DNA of 64,000 bases from Flammeovirga aprica JL-4 (lineage in GTDB: Bacteria; Bacteroidota; Bacteroidia; Cytophagales; Flammeovirgaceae). Location of the stretch: contig NZ_JABANE010000003.1 in NCBI RefSeq assembly GCF_012844305.1, forward strand, positions 62,001 to 126,000, in the 5' to 3' direction. This document shows, piece after piece, positions 26,581 through 35,810 of this stretch (position 1 is its first letter; the number at the start of each line of letters is the position of its first letter). Position numbers and translations under genes: made by a program. Below the pieces are notes generated by a model. That model searched no databases. It saw nothing but the letters and a program-made list of their open reading frames with translations, and was not told the origin of the DNA.

Positions 26581-28517
26581 TATTTCAACTCTGACCCTGC
26601 TGGGAAGGTTGATGTTTTATATCCTAATGCGACGGCCTTTGATTTATCGTCTAATGCCTTTTTCGCTTTCCCTAACTTTGTGAAAGTTAGCGAACGGTAA
26701 TAATATAATTTCTTATCTTTTGGATTATTTTTCAATGCCGAATTAAGGTATTTCAATGCTTTCTTATAATCTTTCTTATTGAAAGCAATAATGCCTCTAA
26801 CACCGTTTACTTCTTCCGGGCTAGCGTCTAACTTTAATACCCCATCAATATGTTGCTCAGCTAAATCATTGTCACCTAATAATGCGTAATTGTAACCAAG
26901 TAAAATTCTTGCAGAAGAATAATCAGGGTATTTTTGAATCGCATTTTGTAGAATTTCATTACTCTTTGTTAGATCTCCTAATTCCATCAATGCCACCCCT
27001 TCACCATAAAGATCTACATATTTTGATTTACCTAAATTATGTAACAGTGAGAAATCTTCTAATGCATACTCATAGTTTTTCAACTTGATAGAAGTCCATG
27101 CTCTTTGATGGATAACGTAAGAAAACTGAGGTGTAATTTCTAAAGCTTTTGAATAGTTGACTTGAGCCTCTTCCAAATTTCCTTTTAATGAATAAACATC
27201 ACCAAGGTAAGAATACACTTTAGAGTTATTTTTCATTAGGCTGACCGCAACATCTAAATCCGTCAGGGCTGAATCTAGTTCTTCTGATAATTTATAAGCA
27301 AAACCACGTTGCATATAAGCATACCCATAATTGTTAGAATTTTCAATCGCTTCAGTGAAGAAGTCTTTTGCCAATACATATTCTTTTTTCCCTAAATAAG
27401 CGTTCCCCATTAATACATAAGTATAGGCTTTTGTTGGGTCTACTTCAATTGCTTTATTTAAAGAAATCATACTTTCGTCTAACCTTCCTAATGCTAACTC
27501 TGTTTTTCCTTTCTCCACTAAAGCGTTGTAGTAAGTAGGAAAATACTTTAATGCGCTATCATAATCATTTAAAGCCTCTAAGTACTTTCTTGATTTTGTT
27601 AAAAGCACACCTCTTTTATAATAAGCGAAACCATAAGTAGGTGCCCATTTTATGGCTTGGTTATAATCATTAAGTGCTTCCGTATTTTTTTGCAGTCTTG
27701 CATACAGCTCTCCCCTTCTACAATAAGCGTAAGCATAATTAGGATTATATAAAAGTGCTTGATTGTAGGCTTCCAATGCTTCAGAGAATTGAATAGAGTT
27801 AGATAAACAATCCCCTTTTAAACTCAAAAGTTTTATATTGTTTTTATCAATTTTCAAACCCTGCTCTACCGTTTCTAAAGCGTCCTCAAATTGATTCTGC
27901 ATAGTGTTAATCTCCGCTTTAAAAATATAAGCGTCGATTATTCTTGTATCTAAAGCAATGGTTTTATTGAAATCAGAAAGGGCTTCTTCATATCTTTTCA
28001 TCTTCATGTAAGTATGACCTCTTCTTTGGTAATACATCGCTGATGATGGAGATAACTCAACTACTTTTGTATAATCTTTAATGGCTTTTTCATATTGGAA
28101 GATATTTCCATAAGTCTCTGCTCTGAATACATAAGCCGTCACAAATGACGAATCTTGTTCAATAGCTGTTGTAAATTCCTTTTCCGCTTTTTGATACTCC
28201 CCTTTATTCAGATAGATATAACCCATCAATGAATAACCAACAGGTTTAACGGCATCAATGGTCAATCCCATTTTCACATCCTGCTCCGCACTATCCAATT
28301 CTCCTTTATGAATGTATAATTTTGCTCTTTCATAATAAGCATTATCATTCAATAAGTTCAATTGTATTTCTTGAGTATAGGCATCTATTGCTTCGTCAAT
28401 CTGCCCGTTTAAAACGTTTTTATATCCCTCTTCCATGTAACTTTGGGCTATTACAGGAATAGCGGTACTAATTAGCGCCAAGAAAGGGAAAATATATTTT
28501 AATGATTTGGTTGACAT
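26580..28517 (-). CDS. Secreted tetratricopeptide repeat protein
   Basis: 645 residues: a signal peptide cut near VIAQ-S (residue 25), then about 17 TPR units from residue ~30 to the end with the usual W/Y-LG-Y-A-P spacing (for example YYKRGVLLTKSRKYLEALNDYDSAL, in part). No catalytic domain is present. TPR superhelices bind peptides or scaffold complexes; in the periplasm they often support outer-membrane assembly or secretion. Which complex this one serves is not shown. It is a single gene with a 400-bp upstream gap. Confidence 0.88.
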   Translation of the reverse strand: MSTKSLKYIFPFLALISTAIPVIAQSYMEEGYKNVLNGQIDEAIDAYTQEIQLNLLNDNAYYERAKLYIHKGELDSAEQDVKMGLTIDAVKPVGYSLMGYIYLNKGEYQKAEKEFTTAIEQDSSFVTAYVFRAETYGNIFQYEKAIKDYTKVVELSPSSAMYYQRRGHTYMKMKRYEEALSDFNKTIALDTRIIDAYIFKAEINTMQNQFEDALETVEQGLKIDKNNIKLLSLKGDCLSNSIQFSEALEAYNQALLYNPNYAYAYCRRGELYARLQKNTEALNDYNQAIKWAPTYGFAYYKRGVLLTKSRKYLEALNDYDSALKYFPTYYNALVEKGKTELALGRLDESMISLNKAIEVDPTKAYTYVLMGNAYLGKKEYVLAKDFFTEAIENSNNYGYAYMQRGFAYKLSEELDSALTDLDVAVSLMKNNSKVYSYLGDVYSLKGNLEEAQVNYSKALEITPQFSYVIHQRAWTSIKLKNYEYALEDFSLLHNLGKSKYVDLYGEGVALMELGDLTKSNEILQNAIQKYPDYSSARILLGYNYALLGDNDLAEQHIDGVLKLDASPEEVNGVRGIIAFNKKDYKKALKYLNSALKNNPKDKKLYYYRSLTFTKLGKAKKALDDKSKAVALGYKTSTFPAGSELK

Positions 28518-28917
28518 AAATAATGCTTAGTTAGAATTTACAATATCTATTAGATCACAGGTAGCATATTGTATTAAACACATAAAAATAAGATTTCGAT
28601 ATAATAGTTTAGAGTTATTAATAAAGTATTAACTTTTTTTAGAGAATAAGAAAATAAACATTGTTATCATTGTTGTTGAAATAAAATGATGTAAGCAGTA
28701 TCCTAAAAAGTAGACCTTTTGATATATCCATCATTAAATGTTTCACTTTTTTTCCAAGTATCAAAATTATCATATCTACAATTTAAAAAAGAAGCGTATT
28801 TATGTAAGTTTTGGTCATTATTGTCTCACTTTCAACTTTCTAACCACTAATTATCCACCTCTTTCAGCATCAAACATACTTTACCATATTTGATGCTCGA
28901 ACTAAAACGATTGCAAT
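28518..28917. other. Intergenic region between divergent TPR and hemoglobin genes
   Basis: 400 AT-rich bases; both genes must be driven from here. I see no convincing hairpin, repeat or coding frame. Confidence 0.4.
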
Positions 28918-29298
28918 ATGGAAGATCTTAAAAATAGAGAAGATATTATATTACTGGTCAACACTTTTTATACAAAAGTTAGAGCACATCAGGAGCTAGG
29001 TCCATTTTTCAACGAGCACATAAAAATCGACTGGGATACTCACCTGCCTACTATGTATGATTTTTGGGAAACGAACTTATTTTTTGTTTCAAAATACAAA
29101 GGAAACCCTGTCAAAACACACCAAGAAGTGGATCAACAATCCACAATAGAGCAAAAACATTTCGGATTTTGGCTACAGCTTTGGTTCAATACTATTGATG
29201 AACTTTTCAAAGGAGAAAAGGCTGAATTACTCAAATCCAGGGCTAGAAATATGTCGCACATGTTGTTTATGAGAATTTTCAATGCACGACAAAATTAG
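28918..29298 (+). CDS. Group III truncated hemoglobin
   Basis: 126 residues, the normal size for the family. The B-helix tyrosine is Tyr18 (TFYTKVRAH), the E-helix region is YDFWETNLFF, and the proximal heme ligand is His81 in EQKHFGFWLQLW. Group III truncated hemoglobins are cytoplasmic, bind oxygen or NO and may help with nitrosative stress or redox sensing. The SanA-like gene starts 60 bp downstream on the same strand. Confidence 0.9.
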   Translation: MEDLKNREDIILLVNTFYTKVRAHQELGPFFNEHIKIDWDTHLPTMYDFWETNLFFVSKYKGNPVKTHQEVDQQSTIEQKHFGFWLQLWFNTIDELFKGEKAELLKSRARNMSHMLFMRIFNARQN

Positions 29299-29358
29299 TA
29301 ACATTCATTCGTGCTTTTTTCATTTCTGATGCAGTATATTTGAACTGAAATAAACTCT

Positions 29359-30009
29359 ATGAAGAAGAAGAAGATTTTATATGCCGTGAGCTTTCTGTTT
29401 GTAGCCACGGTGGGGTTGGTTGTTTTACTACTTTTTTGGAATTCCTATGTCAGCCAAAAAAGTGCACCTTATATATTGAATAAGGAAAATCCTTCCATAA
29501 CATGTAAAACCGGCTTAATGTTAGGGACCAGTAAATATTTGAGAAGCGGTGCCCCAAATCCTTTTTTTACCAACAGAGTCAATGCCGCTTCAGAGTTGAT
29601 CAGAGGACATGATGTCGAGTTTATCATTGTAAGCGGAGACAACCGCACTACCCAATATAATGAACCTAAAGTCATGCGAATGGCTTTGGAGAAGAAAGGA
29701 GTCAGCAAGAAAAAAATTGTGATGGACTATGCTGGCTTGAGAACTCTGGATTCGGTAATCAGAGCAAATAAGGTTTTCAAGCAAGACAAATACATTGTCA
29801 TCTCACAGTTATTCCATATTGAAAGAGCCATCTTTATTGCCCGTCATAATGGTATAGAAGCCTATGGCTACCCTGCAGATGATTTGCCACTTAATAGAGG
29901 TTACCGTGTTCATCTAAGAGAGATTTTTGCCAGAGCAAAGATGTTTTTAGACCTTTATGTTTTTGATACGCAACCTCGCTTTTTAGGTAAAGAAGAGGTT
30001 ATTGAGTAA
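29359..30009 (+). CDS. SanA/YdcF-family (ElyC, DUF218) membrane protein
   Basis: 216 residues with one N-terminal membrane anchor (about 7-28) and a periplasmic DUF218 domain. Family marks include LMLGTSKYL near residue 53, FTNRVNAA, IVSGDNRT and ISQLFHIERAIFIARHNGI. SanA influences envelope permeability, for example vancomycin exclusion, in enterobacteria; that role is carried over from relatives only. It may be co-transcribed with the hemoglobin gene. Confidence 0.82.
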   Translation: MKKKKILYAVSFLFVATVGLVVLLLFWNSYVSQKSAPYILNKENPSITCKTGLMLGTSKYLRSGAPNPFFTNRVNAASELIRGHDVEFIIVSGDNRTTQYNEPKVMRMALEKKGVSKKKIVMDYAGLRTLDSVIRANKVFKQDKYIVISQLFHIERAIFIARHNGIEAYGYPADDLPLNRGYRVHLREIFARAKMFLDLYVFDTQPRFLGKEEVIE

Positions 30010-30107
30010 AAATAAAATTAAGAAGCCCTGAATTAAAGTTTGTCACCACAAACAGATAAAGTAGTTAACATTGTCATTCAGCTTCATAAAAAATAGTATA
30101 CTAGAAT

Positions 30108-30149
30108 AAAAAAGCATCAATTTCTACATAATGAAATTGATGCTTTCTA
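30108..30149. terminator. Bidirectional terminator between the sanA-like and Nudix genes
   Basis: Stem AAAGCATCAATTTC with GAAATTGATGCTTT, 8-base loop, T-rich tails on both strands. Confidence 0.85.
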
Positions 30150-30167
30150 ATTTAATAATATAACGGA

Positions 30168-30878
30168 CTATGAACCAAATGCCATAGATTTTAATTCGAA
30201 GTTGAATCCTTGAGAGATAAGCTCATCATATTTACCTTCTTCGAAGACATAATAATAAGCTCCTTTTTTAGACACACCTTTTTGCTTTTCATCCAATTTC
30301 TTCAATAAGCCTGTAGCCAGAATTTTCTTTCTGAAGTTACGCTTATCAAATTGTTTCTGGTGAATTGCCTCATAAAGTGACTGCAACTCAGGTAATGTAA
30401 ATTTCTCAGGTAATAATTCAAACCCGATAGGTTGGTATCTTGATTTTCTTCTTAACTTACCCCAAGACATTTGAATCATTGTTTCATGGTCAAACATCAA
30501 TTTTGGCAATGCTGTAATCGGGAACCACTGTGCTTGGTTCTTTTCTAAAGTTTCCTCGTCTTGCGACTCAACCTTAATTAAAGAATAATATACTAATGAA
30601 ATAACTCGTGCTTCTGGATCTCGGTCTACCTCACCAAAAGTACTAAGTTGCTCCATGAAAATTCTATCTAAACCTGTTTGTTTTTTTAGTACACGTTCTG
30701 CTGCGTAATGTAAAGATTCTCCGTAGTGCAAGAAACCGGTTGCTAAACCCCATGCTCCTTTGTAAGGATCTACTTTACGGCGCGTCAATAAGACTTTTAA
30801 TTCGCCTTTTTCGTATCCAAAAATTACACAATCTATGGCCAGTAAAGGTTTATATGCGCTCTGATAATATTCGTTCAT
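30168..30878 (-). CDS. Nudix-fold transcriptional regulator (NrtR-like) with a degenerate Nudix box
   Basis: 236 residues: an N-terminal Nudix domain (about 8-150) and a C-terminal winged-helix domain (about 155-225; TLPELQSLYEAIHQKQFDKRNFRKK in part). The Nudix box keeps Gly48, Glu54, Arg62 and Gly69. All three catalytic glutamates of the R-E-x-x-E-E core are replaced (Val63, Lys66, Gln67), so hydrolase activity is not expected. Such proteins bind ADP-ribose or sugar derivatives and control NAD or pentose genes. It is divergent from the CHAT gene; its targets are not clear. Confidence 0.85.
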   Translation of the reverse strand: MNEYYQSAYKPLLAIDCVIFGYEKGELKVLLTRRKVDPYKGAWGLATGFLHYGESLHYAAERVLKKQTGLDRIFMEQLSTFGEVDRDPEARVISLVYYSLIKVESQDEETLEKNQAQWFPITALPKLMFDHETMIQMSWGKLRRKSRYQPIGFELLPEKFTLPELQSLYEAIHQKQFDKRNFRKKILATGLLKKLDEKQKGVSKKGAYYYVFEEGKYDELISQGFNFELKSMAFGS

Positions 30879-31153
30879 ATTCTAAATCTTATTTTAAAGA
30901 TTGGAATTTTACTATAATTTTTCTTTTCCTTCCCATAAAGATAACTAATAAATTAAGAATACATTATCTTTTTAATCCAAATCTGAAATTGAATTACAAA
31001 TATAAAGTTTTCAATCGAAAAAGATAACAAAACGGGACAAACTCATACATAATAAGCAATAACCGGTGAATATCTATTTATTTTTATTTACATTTATATT
31101 TTAATAACATTTTCACTCCTAAAGATTATACTACGGACTTCAAAATAGCTACT

Positions 31154-34100
31154 ATGAAATATATAACATCTAAATTTTTCATAAAGTGTTTGACTCTACT
31201 ATTATTGCTTTTTTCAACACAACTCTCTTATGCTGATGGTGTCAATAAAAAAATTGACAACTTGCTTCAAGTTAGTCAGAAATATGCTGATGATGGAGAA
31301 TACAAGAAAGCCTTAATATGGAACACTAAAGCACTTAGAAAAGCAAAGGGAAGGGATTCAGCTTTGATAGAAGTTTTAGCACAGAGAGCAAATTTCCAAC
31401 TATCGCTTTCTGAGTTCGGAGAGTTTGAGGAAACGGTATCCTCTTTTATTACTCTTGCCAAAGATAGAAAAAGTGCCAAATTCGGTCAGGCTTATGCCCT
31501 GCTTATGGCAAGTCAGCTTTATATCGAATATACTGATATTGTAAGTGCTGCCAATCTTTATGCTGAAGCAAAAGCTATCCTAGACAGCAACCCTGACACG
31601 AAGGAGTTTGTGGATAAATCGCTTGATTTCCAGAAACTTGAAAAAGAAGTCGTCTCTCGTCTTTATCTGGAAAGAGGGCAATATGACTCTGCAATGACTG
31701 TAATTCCTACTTTTCAAGAGTTGAGCCTTGATTTTGCCAACAGTTCTACAAAAGAGGTTTACGAGATCAGGGGCAACAGATTCATCACTAAAAAATACAA
31801 TAACCGTGAGCAAATCCGCCTGAAAAGAGATCACGCTTTCAGTTTGACTATGGAAGGAACATTGTATCGTTTGAACGGTGATTATGAGAGAGCTGATAGT
31901 TTACTGCAAGTGAGTGAGGCATGGATTAAGAAAAACCTTAGAGTTGACGATGTGAGCTATATCGTGAATTATCATGAGAGAACTTTAAATTATATTGAGA
32001 GTAAAATCGATCCACTTGTTCCTCGAAAAATGCTCGAAAAGAACATTTATAGAGCTGAAAGGGTGTTGGGAATTAGTCATCAGGTGTTCTTCAAAATCCA
32101 AGAGGATCTCGTTGATTATTATGCTTGGCAACGATTCAGCAACAAGGGTGATAAAACACAGTGGGAATATTCAACGAATACTTCTCTTTACTTCGGAAGA
32201 AAAAGCATTAACCACTCAAAATCAGAGCGTTTAGTCGCCAAAGATGATTACTTGAAAGGTAATTTCAATAAATCTTTACGCCTTACGGGTGATTTAATGG
32301 ATGATGCTAATGATAAAATAATCCCTAAAAATCATAAAGAATATATACTCCTGCAGGAACTTCGTTATAAGCTGGGTTTAGCACTTGAAAATCAAGACCT
32401 TGCTCAGAAATCGTTGTATTCCTATATTACTGCTATCGGAAATACATTGGGGAAAGACGCTTTACAATATCATATTGCAAAAGTGGAAGAAGCTACCTAC
32501 TTAACAATGTATTCAAATGAATTTGAAAAGGCAGACAGCTTATTCAATGTACATTTACCAGTGATTGAAAAACGTTTAAATCCTCATCATTACAAGCGTC
32601 TTGAGGCTGAAAAGGAAAGAGCAAATTACTACTCTCTAATGGGAGATACTGAGAAAGCTGCGACTTTGAGTGCAAGTATAAAAGAGGCTTATGGAGAGTA
32701 TTATGGTACAGAGCACTTAGAGTATGCTGCTGGCTTGCAAGGTAGTGCTGCTTATGCTATTGACCTTGGAAACTATACAGAGGCTGACGAACAGATCACA
32801 GAGTTACTTCAAATTTATGAAAACAACTCGTATAGAAGAGGAACACAAAATTCTACTCACGCTAGAGCTTTAGAAACGGCTGCTCGTTTTCAAGTCATCA
32901 CAGGACAGTTTAATGAAGCAACAAACAACCTTACTAAAGCTAATAGGTTATCCAAAAAATCACCTGGCACAGTAGCCTCTTCTTCTTATGCAGACGTACA
33001 CGCTATTGTTTATCTGCAAAAAGAATATTTCTCTCAAGCAGAAGATATTATTCAGAAATCAATTGAACATAGAACTAAGATATTTGGTGAAGACAGTAGA
33101 TTACTAATCGTCCCTTACACACAGCAAGCACGATTAGCATACCTGAAAGGGGAATATATTGATGCTGATTCTATTGCTCAGAAAGCTTATACTATTAGTA
33201 TCAATACTTTTGGAGAAGAAGCTAAGCAGTCGATTGAGACATTAGAAGTGCAGGCTGAGATTGCTGTGGCAATGGGTAACTATGAAAGGGCACAGGGATT
33301 AGTTCAGAAAGCACTAGCAATTGCCAAGAAGTTGTATGGGGAGCGACACATTGAGGTGGCGAAAGGTTATACACAATTGGCACTGATTGATTTATATATG
33401 GGGTATGACCCGAATGATGTAATGTATCTCTTTAAAGATGCAGTAGACATTGTGGCGGTACAGCTTGGAAAAGACAACCCTGTTTTTGCTTTGGCTTTGA
33501 AAAACTATGCTTTGGCAAAAATGGAAATTGGCAAGTACAACGAAGCAGAAGATTTACTAAATGAAGCCAATAAGATTTGGGTGGAGAAGTTGAAAAATGA
33601 AAACAACACCAACTCTGCTGAAATCAAATTACTTTTGGGTGATCTTGAAATGAGAAGAAACAGTTACCTGAAAGCACAAGAAAACTATACAAAGGCTCAG
33701 AAGACCTACAATAAGTTATTCCATAAAGGGCACCCGATGTACATCAAGAGTACAATGAAAAGAGCTCAAGCTTATTATAGTGAAGGTAAATACAGCAAAT
33801 CTGTAAAGTATGCTAAGATTACTTTGAAAGAGCATACTGAATTTATTGAGAAGTATTTCCCTGTGTTGAGTGCAAAAGAGAAATCAAAATATTGGCAGTC
33901 TATCAAACTTGATTATGACTTCTATTACAATTTAGCTTTTGCTGCTGGAAAGAATAAATTAAAATCAGATATGTATAATTACGCATTAGAGACTAAGCCA
34001 TTGCTTTTAAGTTCTTCAGTAAAAGTGCGTAACCAAATTATGCAAAGTAAAGATTCTGTATTGATCCGTGAGTTTAATGAGTGGATTGAAAAGAAAGAAA

Positions 34101-35419
34101 CACTGACAAAAGCATTCGCATTGACCAACGAACAGCAATTAGCAGAGGGCATCAATGTGAAGGCTTTAGAAAAAGATATCAATATACTAGAAAAAGAGCT
34201 TTCGAAGAAATCAAGTGTATTCTCTGAGCAAAGTTCGAAGAAGGAAAGCTGGAAGGCTATTCAGAAAAAATTAAAGGAAAATGAAGTTGCAATTGAGATC
34301 ATTCGTTTCAGTCAGTTCTCTAATGTATACACAGACACGGTGAACTATGCTGCGCTGATCATCACTCCGAAAACGAAGAGTGCTCCAATTGTAAAATTGA
34401 TTCCAAACGGTAATCTTCTTGAAACAGAAAACTTAGGTTTCTACAAAAACAACTTGATCTTCGGCTTCCCTGATGATGAATCATACGCCGCTTTCTGGAA
34501 ACCTATTTATGATATTATCGGAAATGATAAAACGGTTTACTTCTCTGCTGATGGTGTTTATAATCAGATCAATTTAGAGTCTATTCCAGTTGATGTTGAC
34601 AAAGGAGATTACATTATAGATCATAGTCATATTGTATTGACTTCAACTACTTTGGATGTATTGAATGAGAGTGTTGATAGAAGTAGCAACTTGAACGTTT
34701 CATTATTTGGAAACCCTGTTTTCTACAAGGATTTAAAGCCAGAAGAATACAATCAGTACACACCTAGAGCCATCACACAGTTGCCAGGTACATACAAAGA
34801 GATTCAAGAATTGGATAAATTATTATCTGCTGAAGATCATACAACTGATGCTGTTTACCTTAATAAAGCAGCAACAGAAACAGCAGTAAAAGAGCTTGAT
34901 TCACCAAGAGTTTTCCATATTGCCACTCACGGTTTCTTCTTAGATGATATCAGTACAGAATCACAATCGCTATTTAAAAAGCAAGAAGGCGTCAACCCTC
35001 TTCTAAGATCAGGCCTATTGCTTACAAATGCAGGTGACTTAATGGAATCTGATAATGTATATGCTTTCAATAAAGAAGAAGGTGTATTAACGGCCTATGA
35101 GGCCATGAACTTAAACTTCGACAATACCGAATTAGTAGTGTTATCTGCTTGTGAAACAGGTAAAGGTGACAACAAAGTAGGTGAAGGTGTTTATGGTTTA
35201 CAGAGAGCTTTCTTAGTAGCTGGTGCCGATAATATCATCATGAGTTTATTTGAAGTATCAGACGTTGCGACACAGAAATTGATGACCTCTTTCTATCACT
35301 TATGGTTAAAAGAAGGGCATGATAAAAGAATCGCCTTCTCAATGGCCAAAAAACAGCTGAGAGAAGAATTCCCAGAACCGAAGTACTGGGGAGCATTTAT
35401 TATGATTGGTAAGATCTAA
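31154..35419 (+). CDS. Secreted TPR protein with C-terminal CHAT (caspase-like) domain
   Basis: 1421 residues. A signal peptide (cut near SYA-D at residue 27) is followed by many TPR-like repeats to about residue 940, a helical linker, then a CHAT domain (about 1050-1421). The catalytic dyad is His1259 in IATHGFF and Cys1333 in LSACETGKGDNKVGEG, followed by GLQRAFLVAGAD. CHAT domains are clan CD proteases related to caspases and separases. The signal peptide places this one in the periplasm or outside, unlike cytoplasmic CHAT proteases of type III-E CRISPR systems. It is a single unit ended by a terminator. Confidence 0.9.
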   Translation: MKYITSKFFIKCLTLLLLLFSTQLSYADGVNKKIDNLLQVSQKYADDGEYKKALIWNTKALRKAKGRDSALIEVLAQRANFQLSLSEFGEFEETVSSFITLAKDRKSAKFGQAYALLMASQLYIEYTDIVSAANLYAEAKAILDSNPDTKEFVDKSLDFQKLEKEVVSRLYLERGQYDSAMTVIPTFQELSLDFANSSTKEVYEIRGNRFITKKYNNREQIRLKRDHAFSLTMEGTLYRLNGDYERADSLLQVSEAWIKKNLRVDDVSYIVNYHERTLNYIESKIDPLVPRKMLEKNIYRAERVLGISHQVFFKIQEDLVDYYAWQRFSNKGDKTQWEYSTNTSLYFGRKSINHSKSERLVAKDDYLKGNFNKSLRLTGDLMDDANDKIIPKNHKEYILLQELRYKLGLALENQDLAQKSLYSYITAIGNTLGKDALQYHIAKVEEATYLTMYSNEFEKADSLFNVHLPVIEKRLNPHHYKRLEAEKERANYYSLMGDTEKAATLSASIKEAYGEYYGTEHLEYAAGLQGSAAYAIDLGNYTEADEQITELLQIYENNSYRRGTQNSTHARALETAARFQVITGQFNEATNNLTKANRLSKKSPGTVASSSYADVHAIVYLQKEYFSQAEDIIQKSIEHRTKIFGEDSRLLIVPYTQQARLAYLKGEYIDADSIAQKAYTISINTFGEEAKQSIETLEVQAEIAVAMGNYERAQGLVQKALAIAKKLYGERHIEVAKGYTQLALIDLYMGYDPNDVMYLFKDAVDIVAVQLGKDNPVFALALKNYALAKMEIGKYNEAEDLLNEANKIWVEKLKNENNTNSAEIKLLLGDLEMRRNSYLKAQENYTKAQKTYNKLFHKGHPMYIKSTMKRAQAYYSEGKYSKSVKYAKITLKEHTEFIEKYFPVLSAKEKSKYWQSIKLDYDFYYNLAFAAGKNKLKSDMYNYALETKPLLLSSSVKVRNQIMQSKDSVLIREFNEWIEKKETLTKAFALTNEQQLAEGINVKALEKDINILEKELSKKSSVFSEQSSKKESWKAIQKKLKENEVAIEIIRFSQFSNVYTDTVNYAALIITPKTKSAPIVKLIPNGNLLETENLGFYKNNLIFGFPDDESYAAFWKPIYDIIGNDKTVYFSADGVYNQINLESIPVDVDKGDYIIDHSHIVLTSTTLDVLNESVDRSSNLNVSLFGNPVFYKDLKPEEYNQYTPRAITQLPGTYKEIQELDKLLSAEDHTTDAVYLNKAATETAVKELDSPRVFHIATHGFFLDDISTESQSLFKKQEGVNPLLRSGLLLTNAGDLMESDNVYAFNKEEGVLTAYEAMNLNFDNTELVVLSACETGKGDNKVGEGVYGLQRAFLVAGADNIIMSLFEVSDVATQKLMTSFYHLWLKEGHDKRIAFSMAKKQLREEFPEPKYWGAFIMIGKI

Positions 35420-35442
35420 GATGAATAAGAAATATTTTTTTG

Positions 35443-35473
35443 AAGGACACTTTTTATAAGGTGTCCTTTTTTT
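35443..35473 (+). terminator. Terminator after the CHAT gene
   Basis: AAGGACAC pairs with GTGTCCTT around a 10-base loop and is followed by TTTTT. It separates the CHAT gene from the toxin-like locus. Confidence 0.82.
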
Positions 35474-35810
35474 ATGGCATAAGAGTTAAGTACATTGTAA
35501 AAACACATCAACGGTAAAATTTCTGTCTAAGTGTATGATATTTTTTAATTTGATAAACAGTTAATCATAATTATTTTTGAATAAAATATATTATCAGTGG
35601 TGGCAAATAGTATTTTTAAAGTCTAATATCTAAATGATTCATCAAGTTAAAGAGTTAAGGTATTATCCTTTAGTTTTATTTCAACAGTAGCAAACTATTT
35701 TTTTAACAGCCCTAAAACAGGATAGTATCATTGGATGTAATTTATAAAGCAAACTTAAATATTGTGGTAAAAAATTCATATCACAGCCTATAAAACAAAC
35801 TAATTGTATC
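35474..35810. other. AT-rich upstream region of the 1377-residue gene
   Basis: About 340 bases, very rich in A and T, with no coding frame. It should hold the promoter of the large gene. I see no clear repeat or palindrome. Confidence 0.4.

Noticed and set aside
30740..31027. 95-codon frame divergent from the Nudix regulator
   Set aside because: Half of it is antisense to the regulator's start and the rest is AT-rich intergenic sequence coding for Lys, Ile, Asn and Phe.
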